DNA from: Pyrrhosoma nymphula
Taxonomy: Eukaryota > Arthropoda > Insecta > Odonata > Coenagrionidae
Length of the DNA: 64,000 nt
Assembly (NCBI GenBank): GCA_963573305.1
Contig: OY754329.1
Span: forward strand, 20,365,200-20,429,199
Reading direction: 5' to 3'
In this document: piece by piece, positions 45,355-56,664 of the stretch
Position numbering within the stretch: position 1 is the first letter of the stretch
How the letters are laid out: the number at the start of each line of letters is the position of its first letter
Notes under the pieces: model-generated
Database searches by the model: none
The model's input: the letters and a program-made list of their open reading frames with translations, nothing else
Told to the model about the DNA's origin: nothing
Made by a program: the position numbers and the translations under genes

Positions 45355-45760
45355 GAAGGGAGGATGTGCGTAGACTTGAGGCGTTTGAGATGTAGGTTTG
45401 GAGAAGGATGGAGAAGGTTAGCTGGATGGCGAGAAAAACGAACGAGGAGGTATTGAATATGGTCGGAGAGGAGAGGAAGCTTGTGGCAGAGTTTCGGAGA
45501 AGGCAGAAGAGATGGATGGAGGAGATTTTGAGAGGAGAGGGCATGTTGAAGAGAGTGATAGAGGGGAGAACACTGGGGAAGCGTGGAGGAGTAAGGAAGA
45601 GGATGGGAATTCTGGACGAAATAAGAGGAGGTAGAAGATATGAAGAATTAAAGAGGGATCTAAGAACGGGCCATCATTAGAAGGGAAAGCGAGACAATGT
45701 CTATAAGGTTGGGATGCAGAATGGGGACTGTCCAAGAACCTACCAAACAGTTGGTAGAAT
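45355..45760 (+). mobile_element. LINE C-terminal remnant (GEERKLLEE family), copy 2
   Basis: Translation: EDVRRLEAFEM, a stop in place of the usual W (TAG at 45393-45395), VWRRMEKVSWMARKTNEEVL, NMVGEERKLVAEFRRRQKRW, LRGEGMLKRVIEGRTLGKRG and LDEIRGGRRYEELKRDL, then a frame break before the end. LEAFEMW.WRRM.KI.W...TNEEVL is a classic LINE RT C-terminal sequence. Better preserved than the 8.8 kb copy. 5'-truncated. Confidence 0.75.
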
Positions 45761-45798
45761 ACTTAAATGAAAAATCGTGTACAAATTTCCAAAAACAC

Positions 45799-46134
45799 CA
45801 GAGTTCCTCTAATCCGAACAAATTGGGACCGGGCACCGTTCGAATTGCGAAATTTTGAGAATTGTCCTAAAAGTTGTATTATTACCTACAGTAAAAATCC
45901 ATTAAAATCACATTATTTCGTTTATTGATACAATATTGTATACACTTATGCACTTCGACAGTACTGTATTACACAATCATCTATTATTACAGTAGGTAAA
46001 TAAAAATCTGTAATATACAATTTCTATAGTAAAATATCATATGCTTATACCATATGTACAGTTCACCATTCCGATAATTCCGTTGAGATTAACCGAACTT
46101 TCAAATTATCGGTGTTAGAACAAGCGGAACTCTA
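45799..46134. mobile_element. pogo/Tigger-like MITE
   Basis: Imperfect inverted ends: CAGAGTTCCTCTAATCCGAA at 45799 and CTAGAGTTCCGCTTGTTC read inward from the right edge. The AATCCGAACA-type subterminal sequence resembles pogo/Tigger MITEs. No clear TA duplication remains, so assignment is tentative. Confidence 0.5.
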
Positions 46135-46254
46135 GTCTAGTTGTAAACTACAATTTTTTGTGTTACTTTCATATAACGTAATTAAATCTCAAGCAGTTAG
46201 TTTTTTGGTAGCTCTGTCTAACCGAAGACATTAATCCCATAAAACACGCAACAG

Positions 46255-46340
46255 CTATGCCCGAGACGGGACTCGAAACCACGACCCTAGGGATGTCTAT
46301 ACAGTGCTTTCCTATCTCGATCACTATGTCTATCGCGGCC
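46255..46340 (-). mobile_element. tRNA-like SINE head
   Basis: Minus strand has an A-box-like TAGTGATCGAGATAGG and B box GGTTTCGAGTCCCG at tRNA spacing. No complete cloverleaf. Confidence 0.45.
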
Positions 46341-46423
46341 AATTACATTACCACAGTTACCCAATTTAAGCAAGGATTAGGAGTTTTTTTTTAAATCCGC
46401 CGCTGAAATTCGCTTTGAATTAA

Positions 46424-46530
46424 GATGGCTTGGTGATGTAACTGACTAACACACCTGACCGACAATTGGGAGATCCGGGTTCGAATCCCGGTGAAGTCAA
46501 ATGATTTTTTCATGGCAAATTTCACCGTCT
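46424..46530 (+). mobile_element. tRNA-derived SINE, plus strand
   Basis: A box TGATGTAACTGACTAA, B box GGGTTCGAATCCCGG (46478-46492), acceptor-like ends with 6 of 7 pairs, followed by AAATGATTTTTTCATGG like the SINE bodies at 37.8 kb. Confidence 0.65.
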
Positions 46531-46537
46531 TTGGTGT

Positions 46538-46936
46538 ACAGTGTCCCATTGATCGTGTGTAATTTCTAACCTATAATTTCAGACACTTTTTTTCGTGCCA
46601 CATAAATGAAATTTGGTACCTGGGTAGAAAAAGGTCATAAGTTTTGTTGAGTGTAAGAAAAATTTTCTAAGTACTAATTTTTGACCCCATAAATAGGGTC
46701 CAACCAAAAATCAAAATTTTGCCTTATGGGCTTTCAATGTTAAATTATTCGAAATACAAAAAAGACAGAATTTCTTTGCGAATCTTTCAATATTTAGGCT
46801 TTTGGGCACAGGAAACACGATGGAAGAACTGTCAAGTTCGAAAATGCAACCGTGACCCCTGAAAGGGCACAGTCAAAGGTCACAGGAATGACAAAAAGCA
46901 AATTGCCTCTACAAACCTTAAGAATTACAGGTTTTA
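46538..46936 (+). repeat. GTGTCCCAT element, copy 2
   Basis: Collinear with 36624-37014 at high similarity (ACACGATGGAAGAACTGTC, GAAAATGCAACCGTGACC). The 3' end of the repeat is not defined by an inverted terminus. Confidence 0.65.
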
Positions 46937-47110
46937 AGGATTAGGAGGTTTCAGTTTTTTAAATCCAAAAATTCCGGCCATTTGTCAACACCTCCCAAAC
47001 TAACCCATGCTAAATGAGGACATGTCCGTGAAAGTGATGACGTTTAGCAGATCAAGTTGTAAGGGGAATCGAGGAAGAATGGAGAGAAACCAGCTCTCAA
47101 GTTTTTCAGG

Positions 47111-47240
47111 TATCCGGGAAATAGCCGCGGTACAAAATTTACGGCGTCACCCGCAAATGCGCGTAAGTGCAAAAATTCGACGTATGAAAAAAAATCATTC
47201 ACCTTTACCAGGATCGCATTGATTGATGAATGATTTATCC
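47111..47240 (-). mobile_element. Decayed SINE copy
   Basis: Matches the SINE body at 38.05 kb (GGCGTCACCCGCAAATGCG, then AAAATCATTCACCTTTACC), followed by a degenerate tRNA head. Confidence 0.5.
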
Positions 47241-47258
47241 TCTGTTGAGTTGTCGCTC

Positions 47259-47775
47259 TTAAGGTAGTTTGAGCGAGATAGTTCCCTAGTCATAATGGAG
47301 ACCATACTCGAATTTTACTTTTTGATTTAGCGTCTGTAAGAAATATGAAGTAAATATTGTAATATTAATGGCGCGTAAATATAGTTATATTTCACAAAAA
47401 TTCTCAGTAATTAAAAAAAATACATTAACATAAATCTCTAACTTGACTCATTTTTTCACGCTATAAGGTGGAAAAAAACCTTAAAAATGGACTGTTTTTT
47501 TGCGATTCTGTAAAATTTACTGCGGTGAGTAATTGATAATTTGTATAAATAGTTGATAAAACATACAAACTACACAGCGATAGTTTTTTGACGTAACCTA
47601 GGTGTGAGAAATTTCAATTTTTTTAAAAATGTTCTCCCTCTGCAAAATCCTCGAAAAATAGTTCAGCAAGGGTTTGATATTTTCATACCATTAGACAGAT
47701 GGGACTTTCGTCTTTAAAATGAAGTCAAATTCATCAAATTCAAGGTGAAATGATATTTCGCTAAAACTACCTTGA
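47259..47775. mobile_element. TTAA-flanked MITE, GGTAGTTTGAGCGA family, copy 3
   Basis: TTAA (47259-47262) and TTGA (47772-47775) flank a 509-bp copy with an internal deletion of about 45 bp relative to the 31.0 kb copy. Confidence 0.8.
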
Positions 47776-47889
47776 ACACTCCCTGTCAATGAACTTGGAT
47801 TAACGAAATGTATGCATATGAATCTAAATTCCTCTGTTTATATCAACAATTTGGACTTATCATTAATTTAAAAAGGTCGGAATTCAACG

Positions 47890-47955
47890 GAAAACCCCTC
47901 TACCAATGCCGGGATTCGAGCTGGAGCCCTCTGGGTGGTTAGAAAGTGCTCGAGG
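47890..47955 (-). mobile_element. tRNA-like SINE fragment
   Basis: Minus strand B-box-like CTCGAATCCCGG with ACTTTCTAACCACCC upstream, typical of a SINE head fragment. Confidence 0.4.
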
Positions 47956-48513
47956 TCATTATACAAACCCGATCTTCAGCTGTCTTCCACATGTGGATGT
48001 TTAGAACGCGAGAAGGAGGAGTTAGGGTCTGTGTTCGGAGAACCTCTCGTGTGGATATCGATTGCCGTGTTCTTCCTCTTACCGCTCTCTCTCTATTTTC
48101 TTTTCTTCCCGTTACCCCCTCTCTGCCCCCCCCCCAGTCGATCTGATCCACCCCTCCCTCCTTCTTCCTCCAGTAGATTGAAGGGAATGAGGATTGACGA
48201 GGGGTCGTCCTGGTTAAGTCTTCAGGGTTCTCCTCCTTCTTTATTTTTGACCCCTTAAGGGCCTCCCCGAGCAATATACATCGCTCCCTCTGGGAAGCCG
48301 CGCGCCGCAGGGATCTTGTAGTATTGGAGGTGTATTAGGTATTACGGTGATCGGTGGAAGAAAAGTCAACGGGAAACGTGCGCATAAATTTCAGTAAGTC
48401 AGCAGGCTGTGATTTATTATGAACTGGCGAATGATTCACAATGAATTTTTGTTCCTATCCAAAAGAGCATGAGACAGTGCAGGATTTTCATAGTATTTAT
48501 GTACCTAAATTAT
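47956..48513. other. Unassigned; low-complexity C run
   Basis: A C run near 48127-48135 and TC-rich flanks. Open frames across them overlap on both strands. Confidence 0.3.
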
Positions 48514-48859
48514 TTAAGCCGAGTTAACATGGATCTGTAATGAATGTGGAGATGGGAAAGCGAGAAGATCTCCACGTTTATCGAATCAATATATTAGAGC
48601 TTTTATGCAATGCCCCTTACAATCTCAGTCCATGACTTAGTTACGCAAGCATAAACAAATCAGCAAGGTCTCCTTGGCAACAATATAAAAGATGATGGCA
48701 CTATTTACGGTCGCTACATGGGTGCGGAATGCAGAACGCGGAAATGTTTCTAGCCAATCACATTTCGCCTTTCTGCAATTGCCTTGCTTGTGATTGGCTA
48801 GATGTATTTCCGCCTTGCGCATTCCGCACCCGTTCCGGATCCATGTGAACTCGGCTTTA
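48514..48859. mobile_element. Harbinger-like MITE (AGCCGAGTT ends)
   Basis: TTA at 48514-48516 and 48857-48859 flank a 340-bp element with AGCCGAGTTAACATGGATC and inverted AGCCGAGTTCACATGGATC ends. An internal palindrome (48719-48830; GGGTGCGGAATGC and its inverse) gives a second hairpin. Confidence 0.75.
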
Positions 48860-49069
48860 GGGGTCCATGACCATTAATGCAATCAGCCTCTTTATTAATC
48901 ATAAATACACAAAACAAAGGAGAGATTTTGCAAAGCGGAAAGGTTTGAAATGCCATCATTTTTTGCCAATAGTACTAGTTATGACATAGGCAGGAAGTAC
49001 AACAGTTCTGATCGCGCCGAAGGCGCGTAGATTATACCGTTCCGGTGAGTGCGAGGCTAGGTAACATTA

Positions 49070-49113
49070 TGGTCTCCATTATGACTAGGGAACTATCTCG
49101 CTCAAACCTTTCT
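49070..49113 (-). mobile_element. End fragment of the GGTAGTTTGAGCGA MITE family
   Basis: Only the terminal about 45 bp, in inverse orientation (GGAACTATCTCGCTCAAACC). The rest is missing. Confidence 0.7.
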
Positions 49114-49211
49114 TAAGGTTTCCTTCTATTCTTCTCTACAATACTTCGTTTCTGACCCTATCTGGTACACTAAGATGAGAATGAACAAGTACCAGGATGT
49201 GATAGAACTAG

Positions 49212-49607
49212 CTACGAGCAGAGGAGAAAGAATCGTTGAGTTAAACCAATTTCAAGATTGAAACGCTGAAGATGATGAAGTGTTGACGGGAGGAATCCCT
49301 GAGCGCTGAATGCATGTGTGGCTGTATTTACGAGTTGGCCTTGTTTACGAGTACAAGGGATGTGTTCGAGGCTTTCTCCGTTATAGGTTCCGATGTGATA
49401 TTTCTCCCGACGGGTAAATTCCCCACACAGCGTCCCCCTTCCCCGGATACCACTGTCCACCCAGATGTCTTGCTGTTCCACACTCTTTATATCGTCTCTG
49501 TGCACTGAATCCTCGGGCGAAGGAGCCTCCGAGCTACCATTGAGGATCCTCGGAGCGTGATCTCCGTGAACCTTTTTTTTAACGAAATGACGGTGGGCTT
49601 CGGCCAT
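49212..49607 (-). CDS. Unrecognised 131-residue ORF
   Basis: Starts at an ATG in the context TAAATGGCC; hydrophilic, with mixed charge (MAEAHRHFVKKKVHGDH near the start, IWVDSGIRGRGTLCGE in the middle). No domain, signal peptide or repeat that I recognise, no clear splice context, and no neighbouring exons. Longer than most chance frames here, but it could still be chance. Confidence 0.2.
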   Translation of the reverse strand: MAEAHRHFVKKKVHGDHAPRILNGSSEAPSPEDSVHRDDIKSVEQQDIWVDSGIRGRGTLCGEFTRREKYHIGTYNGESLEHIPCTRKQGQLVNTATHAFSAQGFLPSTLHHLQRFNLEIGLTQRFFLLCS

Positions 49608-51337
49608 TTAGGGGATTGCATCTAGTGTATGCATTTCTTTTTTCGTAGGTAGTCTTCTAAAAAATAGATAAGTGGACTGTTTTGAATGTATCTCCCTTCC
49701 GCTTTTCTGGCACCGCAGAAGTTCCATTGACTCACTTTTCAATCTAAGTTGAAACACATCGAGGAAATAAAATATGCATAAGCAATTAAGTGGCGTCACA
49801 TATCAACGGCATGATGAGCTTGTTGGTGAATTAACAAAATCAAATCATACCACCTCTTTCATGGTAATTGATTTTCAAACATACATTTTGATTGGCATCA
49901 TAATTAATGCGGGCCAGGTCGTTTCGATTATATTGTCAAATTTGGTCAAGTGCTGCGTAAGACACTATGAGGAAGTCAATAGTGTTTAATGGAAATTGCA
50001 TGCAGAGGCTGAAGTATTTGCCGACGGTGTTTTGGATGGCCGCTTTGTCATTGATTTATCGTGACTCCAATACTCCAAACAAATCACGCTCTTAGGATAT
50101 CTCTTTCTCCTGCTTCCGAAGCAAATGTGAACTAACTGGCTGTGATGAATGTGGATTCAATGCGGGTCAGGAACCCCTTTTTTTAAATGCTTGAATTTTT
50201 GTGTATTTTTTTTTAATTATAACTAATTACTGACTAGAAAAATGGAATAGCTTTAATAATTTAAGGTCTAATTTCCGGTTAAAATGTTCAATTTTAATTA
50301 AATTTCTTAAAATAGATCCAGTTTCTCAGGTCTAACGCTAACTATTAAGCCCCTTTGATTGTACTAACCCCGAAACGGAAAGGAGTAATTGGGGAGGTAT
50401 GTAAGTACGTAATTTCTAATCCATCAACATCCAGCGTTTCATTTCTCCATTATTTCTAATTAGTTCTCCCCTTTATGCTTCCAGAAAATTTCAGTCAAAT
50501 TTTGATGAAAAATTAACAAGAACTATTCCGTTAATTGTGCAAAAAATGAATTGGCATCCTCCAAAAGAAGTTGAATTTGACCTTTAAGCGAGACCCTAGA
50601 AGGAATAAATCCTGCATTGTGGGAATATTTACATTTCAGTAAGGTTATCTTTCTCTGTTTCCATGGATTTTTCCACAAAAGTCATCGTCCTTGTTCTCCG
50701 GCAGAACTCGGCTTTATTTACTTTTTCAGAAGGCAAAGCAAATCGAACTTGGCCTTCTAAGTTTCCCTGACGGTAACAGCATAGATACTTCTCTCCGACC
50801 TGCACACACCTCGTTCTCGCGAAGTTCTCTTTTGAAAAACTCGCTATTATAACTTTTTGGGGTAGTTGCCTCGTCGGGAATATTTTAACGACCTTTCAAA
50901 GTTTTCAATGATTATTTAATTATCGCCCCTTCATTAAAACTTTGGATACTTTAGAAATATTCTTCCTGCTTTGGAAGTCGCGCAGTGCCACTTACTGGCG
51001 GAAGTTATTTTTTTTTCTCGAAGACGAGTATTAAAGAAAACTGTATGCATAGTTTCTTTCACGAGTATATTTTCCTTTTTTTGCAAAGAACAATAATTTG
51101 TAGGGATCCTAGGAAACTGAAGTCTAACAGATTCAAGAAAATTTCGAAAAACAGTCGCGAACACGTTTTGAAGGCGTTGAGTGCTGCATTGGAGGAGCAA
51201 GAAGACTGGGGTTCAAGGAATGGCTAGAGAAGAGGTTTGGAATGGGGGGAGGGGTCTAAGACAGTCCTTCAATGTATGCAACTCAAATTTACTCAAGTGG
51301 GAATGTTTACAGGTTTCAGTGTTACCAAATTATTCAT
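49608..51337. other. No recognised feature
   Basis: AT-rich. Nothing recognised. Confidence 0.35.
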
Positions 51338-52490
51338 AGTCATCCACCCACTCGCCGGTCGCGTCAGGGGTTCCTCAAGGTAGCGTCCTTGGTCCCCTTC
51401 TGTTCTCCCTTTTTGTTGATGATGTCGTGGACTACGTTCTTCCACTGGGATGTAACATTTTACTGTATGCGGATGATTGCAAGATATTCAGGAGGGTTGA
51501 TTGCCCCTCCGATTCCAGTTCCCTACAATCCGCCCTCTCCTCCGTCCACGCCTGGTGTTCCATCTGGCAGCTTCATATTAATGCCTCGAAGTCGGCTCTA
51601 CAGACCTTTTCACTAAAGCGCAAACCTCTTAAGTATTCCTATACCCTCTCACAAAAACCTATCCCATGTGTCAATTCGCACTGTGACTTAGGGGTAGTCT
51701 TCGACTCTCAACTTACCTTTCGCGAGCACATAAATAAGACTACCAGAAAGGCGATGTCAGTCGTCGGCCTTCTGTACCACCACACGGACATTCATGATCC
51801 TTTTGCTCTTCGGACAGTATATTTTGGATGTGCCCTTCCGATTTTAGAATACTGTTCTCCAATTTGGTCTACCGCTTGCCCCACAGCCTTGAATACGCTC
51901 AATCTCCCTATTAACTTCTTTCTCGCCATTGCCCGCCATTGAATCCCTTCCTTCAGAAACTTATCAAAAGAACACATCCTTTCTTCCATTTCAATCCCAA
52001 ACCTCTCTCTCCGTCATGTACTATGTGACATGAAGTTCCTCCGTAGCATTTGGAGTGACTCTCTCCGTACCAACTGCTTTCTTCCTCTCTTTCCTCTTCA
52101 TGTTCCTTCTCGTTCCCTACGCAATAACTCCCTTCTTGACATTCCCAAATTCAGACTTTCAGTGTCCCAGCGCTCCCTATTCTACCGTATCCCAAAAACT
52201 TTCAACTCCCTAGCCTTGCAATTACCCTCCCTTGACCTCTTCTCCACACCCTCCGTTTTCAAATCAGTCCTCAGAAAACATATTGCCGAGTTGACTCCAT
52301 CTATCCCATCTCCTTGTCCATAAATCCCAATGCAAAGCTTTCTCTCCTACGTATTTTTCCATTTATCTGTTATGTTTTACATTTTTTAGGGTATATTTTG
52401 TTAAAATTTCTATTTATTTGTTTGCATGTCGACCAATGTAAGAAGCCTTTGTGCCGTTTTTGGAGACTGAAATAAAAAAAATAAAAAAAT
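51338..52490 (+). mobile_element. 5'-truncated LINE with nearly intact RT 3' half
   Basis: The coding part 51340-52323 is one frame with a single internal stop, followed by a short 3' UTR and an A-rich AATAAAAAAAATAAA-type tail ending near 52490. 5' truncation falls just before the RT GVPQGS motif. A Jockey-superfamily-like LINE, distinct from the CATCTA family. Confidence 0.8.
51340..52323 (+). pseudogene. Non-LTR reverse transcriptase, palm to C terminus
   Basis: Frame reads SGVPQGSVLGPLLFSLFVDD (51364 on), then ILLYADDCKIF with the catalytic YADD, SIWQLHINASKS, LGVVFDSQLTFREHI, LPILEYCSPIWSTACP at the thumb, a TGA at 51940-51942 after AIARH, and continues to YRIPKTFNSLAL and SVLRKHIAEL, stop 52323. 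All the expected RT blocks from motif B on are present in order. Only the one in-frame TGA disrupts about 325 codons, so this is a relatively young copy. Confidence 0.85.
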
Positions 52491-53309
52491 ATTGTGAATA
52501 CCAAGATGTTTTTGCCCACTCGATTATAACTAACGGCAGACATGTTAATTAGCAACTGATGAAGTGGTTTTTCTGACTTTATTAAAAAAGTTTAATATGT
52601 GACTAAACGATTGAGATACCTATATTGACGCTTTTCTATTATAGCATGCAAAATGCGCATAGTAAATTATTTGAAAATGGAAATAAAGTGATGTAGCTCG
52701 GAGTGGCTTAGCGAAGTCGTTGATCACAAAGTTATCCTATCCAATTGGAGCTGACATGTGGGTAAATTATCACTCAGTAGCATAGGCGATTTAACTGACC
52801 AGACATGAGATATCGGTGATAATTTATAGTAGCTATGTCATTGGAAATTAATGAACAAAATTAAACAGCCATTTATGCTAATGTGAAATATTTAGCCACC
52901 AAATTATACAATATATCTCGGTTATGCTTGAATTATTGCCGAATTATTTATAATTCACAGCTTAAGAGTGGTTGTGGAAAAGAAAAGAATGCTTTAATTT
53001 TATGTATTCCGCTTTGATACGCTGATATGTATTGAGAATTGAAGCTCTGTAAAATCAAAAAGCGGTCAAGATTTAGAATGACCATGAACAAGGCTTAACG
53101 TCCCTTGCTGAGAGTTAAGTGCATTGATTTGAAAAGCTCTATGGTTTTCCCGATGCAGATTATGCCTATATGTATTGTTTCAGGCAGGTTGGCTTAGTGG
53201 GCAGGACAACGATCAGTGAAAAATAAAGTTTTTTTTCGGAGGATCAATGGGGACACATCGTCTACCATCACAGTTCATCAGGTATGGCTCACGGGGTCTG
53301 TGATAGTGC
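52491..53309. other. No recognised feature; weak tRNA-like block
   Basis: TTGGCTTAGTGGGCAGGAC at about 53190 resembles an A box, but no B box follows. Confidence 0.3.
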
Positions 53310-53874
53310 TTAAGGTGGTTCCACCGTAAAATGACGTAGGTATATGTCATTTTATTCATATTGTCTACTTGTAAAAAAACTTGTTCTCTATATGGTATGA
53401 ACTACAAAATAATACCTTTCCACGCTATTTTATTCTATAATTGAACTTGAAATTACATGGTGTTCAATGGGGGAATGAGAGAAAAACGGGGAAAAATAGT
53501 ATTTTTCCATAAAATATAAATGCCATTTTCGCGGAAAACTATTTATAAGAAGGATACAATCCAGAGAAATTGAATAAAAATAAAATATAGGCATCTTAAC
53601 ACCTTATTATTTTAGTTACTAGGGAATTACTGCCGTAATTGAAGTCAAAGTGCGGTAATTCGTAGGAAATGGCGCTGCAGTCGGCTCCAATGGCTGGAAA
53701 AAAGTGCTAATTTCAAATACATTCGTGGAATAATCTGCATTTTGTCTACTTTACTTTTGATTTTCTGTAGGTAACGCATTTTATCAGCGAAAGCAGGATT
53801 TTTTGGACAAAATATAAAAAATGTGGAATTTAGTATTTGTTTTGACTCACACAGTCGCGGCGGAGCCTCCTTAA
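53310..53874. mobile_element. TTAA-flanked MITE, GGTGGTT(C)CACCG family, copy 2
   Basis: TTAA at 53310-53313 and 53871-53874 flank a 557-bp element with GGTGGTTCCACCG and CGGCGGAGCCTCC ends, collinear with 33399-33952. Confidence 0.85.
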
Positions 53875-56392
53875 GTGAAACCACTATTCACGAGAATATA
53901 TATTCTATATTTTAATCAGCAGTGTCGGAGTACGAAACCGGCCTATCGCAGACCAGATCTATTAGGTAGACATAATGAGCGAATAAAACCACGCGAAAAT
54001 CAAGGAGCAACTATCACGTTACTCCAAATAACAATACCTGGGAGTGACGCCATTCCGAGCATAGATGGTCACCAGAATATTCCAGACGCCACGTTGGTGA
54101 TAACAATGCACTTATATGCCATTCAAATTGGTTACTGTGACTATGCCTGGTATTCGACTGCCTTGATTTTGTTAGATGATTAACAAGTTAGGCGCTGAAT
54201 ACATAGCTATGGTAGGCAATTTTTTATTTTCTATGTGTAATTGCAAGTAAGCAAACGTCCATGTCAAACATGCCATCAACCTTAATGAAACTTCATTTGA
54301 ATATATGAAGTTTACGCAACAGGTAGTACATCATGCACATGTTTTTAAATACGATGTAGTAGACATAATAACGCATTTCCGAGGGGAAATGTACGAACTG
54401 GCTAGCTACCCACTAATTAGTTACACCGTATGTTAATATTCAATTTCTATCTAATATTACGAAGCGATCATTACCGTAGGTATGTTATTTAAGTTTAAGT
54501 TGTCCGTTAACGAAGGTACATCATGATATTAACTAAAAATATTGCATATTATTGGGACGTTTGAACAACCAGCTTTTATTTACGCAAGCCTATTCTTAGA
54601 GCAAAAATTTCAACTTTTTGGTAGTAGTAGCAGTGAAATCGAAGAGTAAACAAAACCATCAGACAACTAACTCTCCGTTTCCTTCCCTGGAAGCGTTTTA
54701 GGAGTGTTGACGGGGAGACGAAAAACGAAGCGTCAAAGAAGCCATGAGGCACTCTCCGTTCGCTCTTGCGGAAGAGTTCGGGAAACGTGTTTGGAGACAA
54801 AAATCTCAGAGAGTAATCGGGGAGTAAAGGAAGCTCCTCCAAGAGTATAGAACTCCCCGTTGACGCTGCCTCTACGCTAGGGCAAGCGTCCGATTTTTAC
54901 CAGAGTAGCTGTGGGGTATTTAAACGCGACGCTAGTGCGCCTTGGGGCTCCTTCACTAACAATTGCTAACTATTGTGGAACGTCTACTCGTCAGCTCGGC
55001 CTTTGCATTCCGTTGGCCAGTTAACTTTACACTGTGATAACCCAGTGTGAAAAATAGCGATACATAGCCCGCGGGGAAAGAAGACCAGCTGTTGCGGATA
55101 GACGCCAAGCAGACTTCAGGGGCGGCGAGCAGTGTGTAGCGCTATCGGGAGAAGGAGCAGATTTTCTCGCCGATAACACTCTTGAAAACACAAACTCTTC
55201 CCAAGCTCGGGTGAGAAAAATGAGGAAAACGAACGAAACACAAGTATTATCAATCATAAACTTAACTTATCAATATATTTTACAAATCACAAAATAGAAC
55301 CAAACCAATTACAATAATTTACCCATAGGTCGAGTGCCAGGCGACCGTAATGAAAATTTCCAGTCGGAAAATAGTTTAAGTTTAACAAGTTCGAGAGGTT
55401 GAGCTTCTCTCTTAAGTACAAAAGTGACTTAGTCAGCAGGCTCACACAACGGTGTTACCCGGTCGGCGTCTCGGAAGCAATAGAGGGCGAGCTTAGACAT
55501 GATTCAGCTGAGGAGGGGGTCTGTCGACAAGGACGAAGGTGGAATGGGTAAGGTCAGGAGGTTGGCGATTGGTAGCCTTGGAGGGGAGGAAATAATGGGA
55601 TGGGTGATAGATAGGGTGTCAGTTTTTAATTGGAGCGCCAGGAACTGTTTTCTGGCGTCGGCCGCAGAATACAGGATCACAGCCTTTGTGCCTTGGTCAG
55701 GATGACCGCATTTTTGGTATCCTTCCTCACTTTACTGGCTATAAAAACGGTGCAGGACCTGGTGAGGGAACGGTGCGGCGAACGGTGCGGCGAATGGTGC
55801 GGCGAAAGGTGTGGCAGAAGTCGTGGCAGAAGTCGCTGGCAGAAGTCGCTGCATTTTGTAGTCGTAGGCATTTTGGCCGTCGTTGGCGCACATGTCGTTA
55901 GCGCGCATGTCGTTCGGGCAAATCCTTCGGCTAAGTCCGGAGGATAAACAGTCCGCAGAGGAGAAACTGTCCAAAGAGGAGAATTGCCCAAAAAAACAGG
56001 GGGGGGGGAAATGCCACAAGTGAGCAGCCCACTCAGGTCGCAAGCCCCGGCGTTAATCAGCGCCCCACTTACGTAAACTGTCGCATGTGCGATGATAATC
56101 GTCCTATTAGACCAATATATGTTTGCAAACTAAATTTAAAGTGTTTTTTGTGTATTTGTTAAAAGTTACCTATTTATTTTTATTCGTTCAATTGTTGGTA
56201 TTTGAACGTAAGTTTTTTAAAAGTTAAATTTGAAATAATCATTTGATGATAATACAAGATCAAGAGCCAAATATTCAAAGGATTAATCCTTAAAGCCATT
56301 ATCTTAAAAGAATTATTAATTACTATTGGTCATTGTCAGATATCATATTCAACAGCTCATCTTTTTTATGTTAAAATCTCATTAATATAATT
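53875..56392. other. Unassigned; possible solo LTR and coding-like tandem repeats
   Basis: 54700-55335 has LTR-like properties (TATTTAAA box at 54917, a GGCGACCGTAA stretch at 55342 resembling a Gypsy primer site), but no second LTR was found. 55771-55808 is a 12-bp tandem repeat (CGGTGCGGCGAA) and 55809-55850 repeats GTGGCAGAAGTC, both inside an open frame (55630-55947). A G run is at 55999-56008. Confidence 0.3.
55771..55850 (+). repeat. Two adjacent short tandem repeats
   Basis: Three CGGTGCGGCGAA-type units followed by three GTGGCAGAAGTC-type units. In one frame they would encode RCGE and RSRG-type repeats. Confidence 0.8.
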
Positions 56393-56664
56393 GTATACGT
56401 ATTTTATTGAGAGTTGATCGATGTTTTTTTTAAATCTCAACTTAATTTTGCAAACGTCTCGCTCTTTGATTAAAGCATCAATTAAGGTGAGAAAATTTTA
56501 TTGTTATAGCAATGGTAACAAAGATTTTCTTTTTTATCGTTGTCATAACAAGAAAATGTTCTCATCTTAAGCCCTGATGATGCTTTAATTAAAGAGCGAA
56601 ACGTTTGTAAAATGAAGTTGAGATATTTTTTTGATATTGACCAAATCTCAATAAAATACGTATC
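56393..56664. mobile_element. Penelope-type foldback with hammerhead-like motif
   Basis: Inverted arms start at GTATACGTATTTTATTGAG (56393) and close near 56664; the inner halves (GAGAAAAT...) also pair. The plus arm holds a canonical core (56574-56605); the minus arm partner is decayed. Confidence 0.7.
56574..56605 (+). ncRNA. Hammerhead-like motif (56 kb)
   Basis: CTGATGA, extra T, stem II built from GC-TTTA/TAAA-GC, GAAA, stem III ACGT, T at the cleavage position (56605). Confidence 0.5.

Noticed and set aside
53187..53215. tRNA or SINE A-box-like block
   Set aside because: No B box at the expected distance and no shared SINE body.
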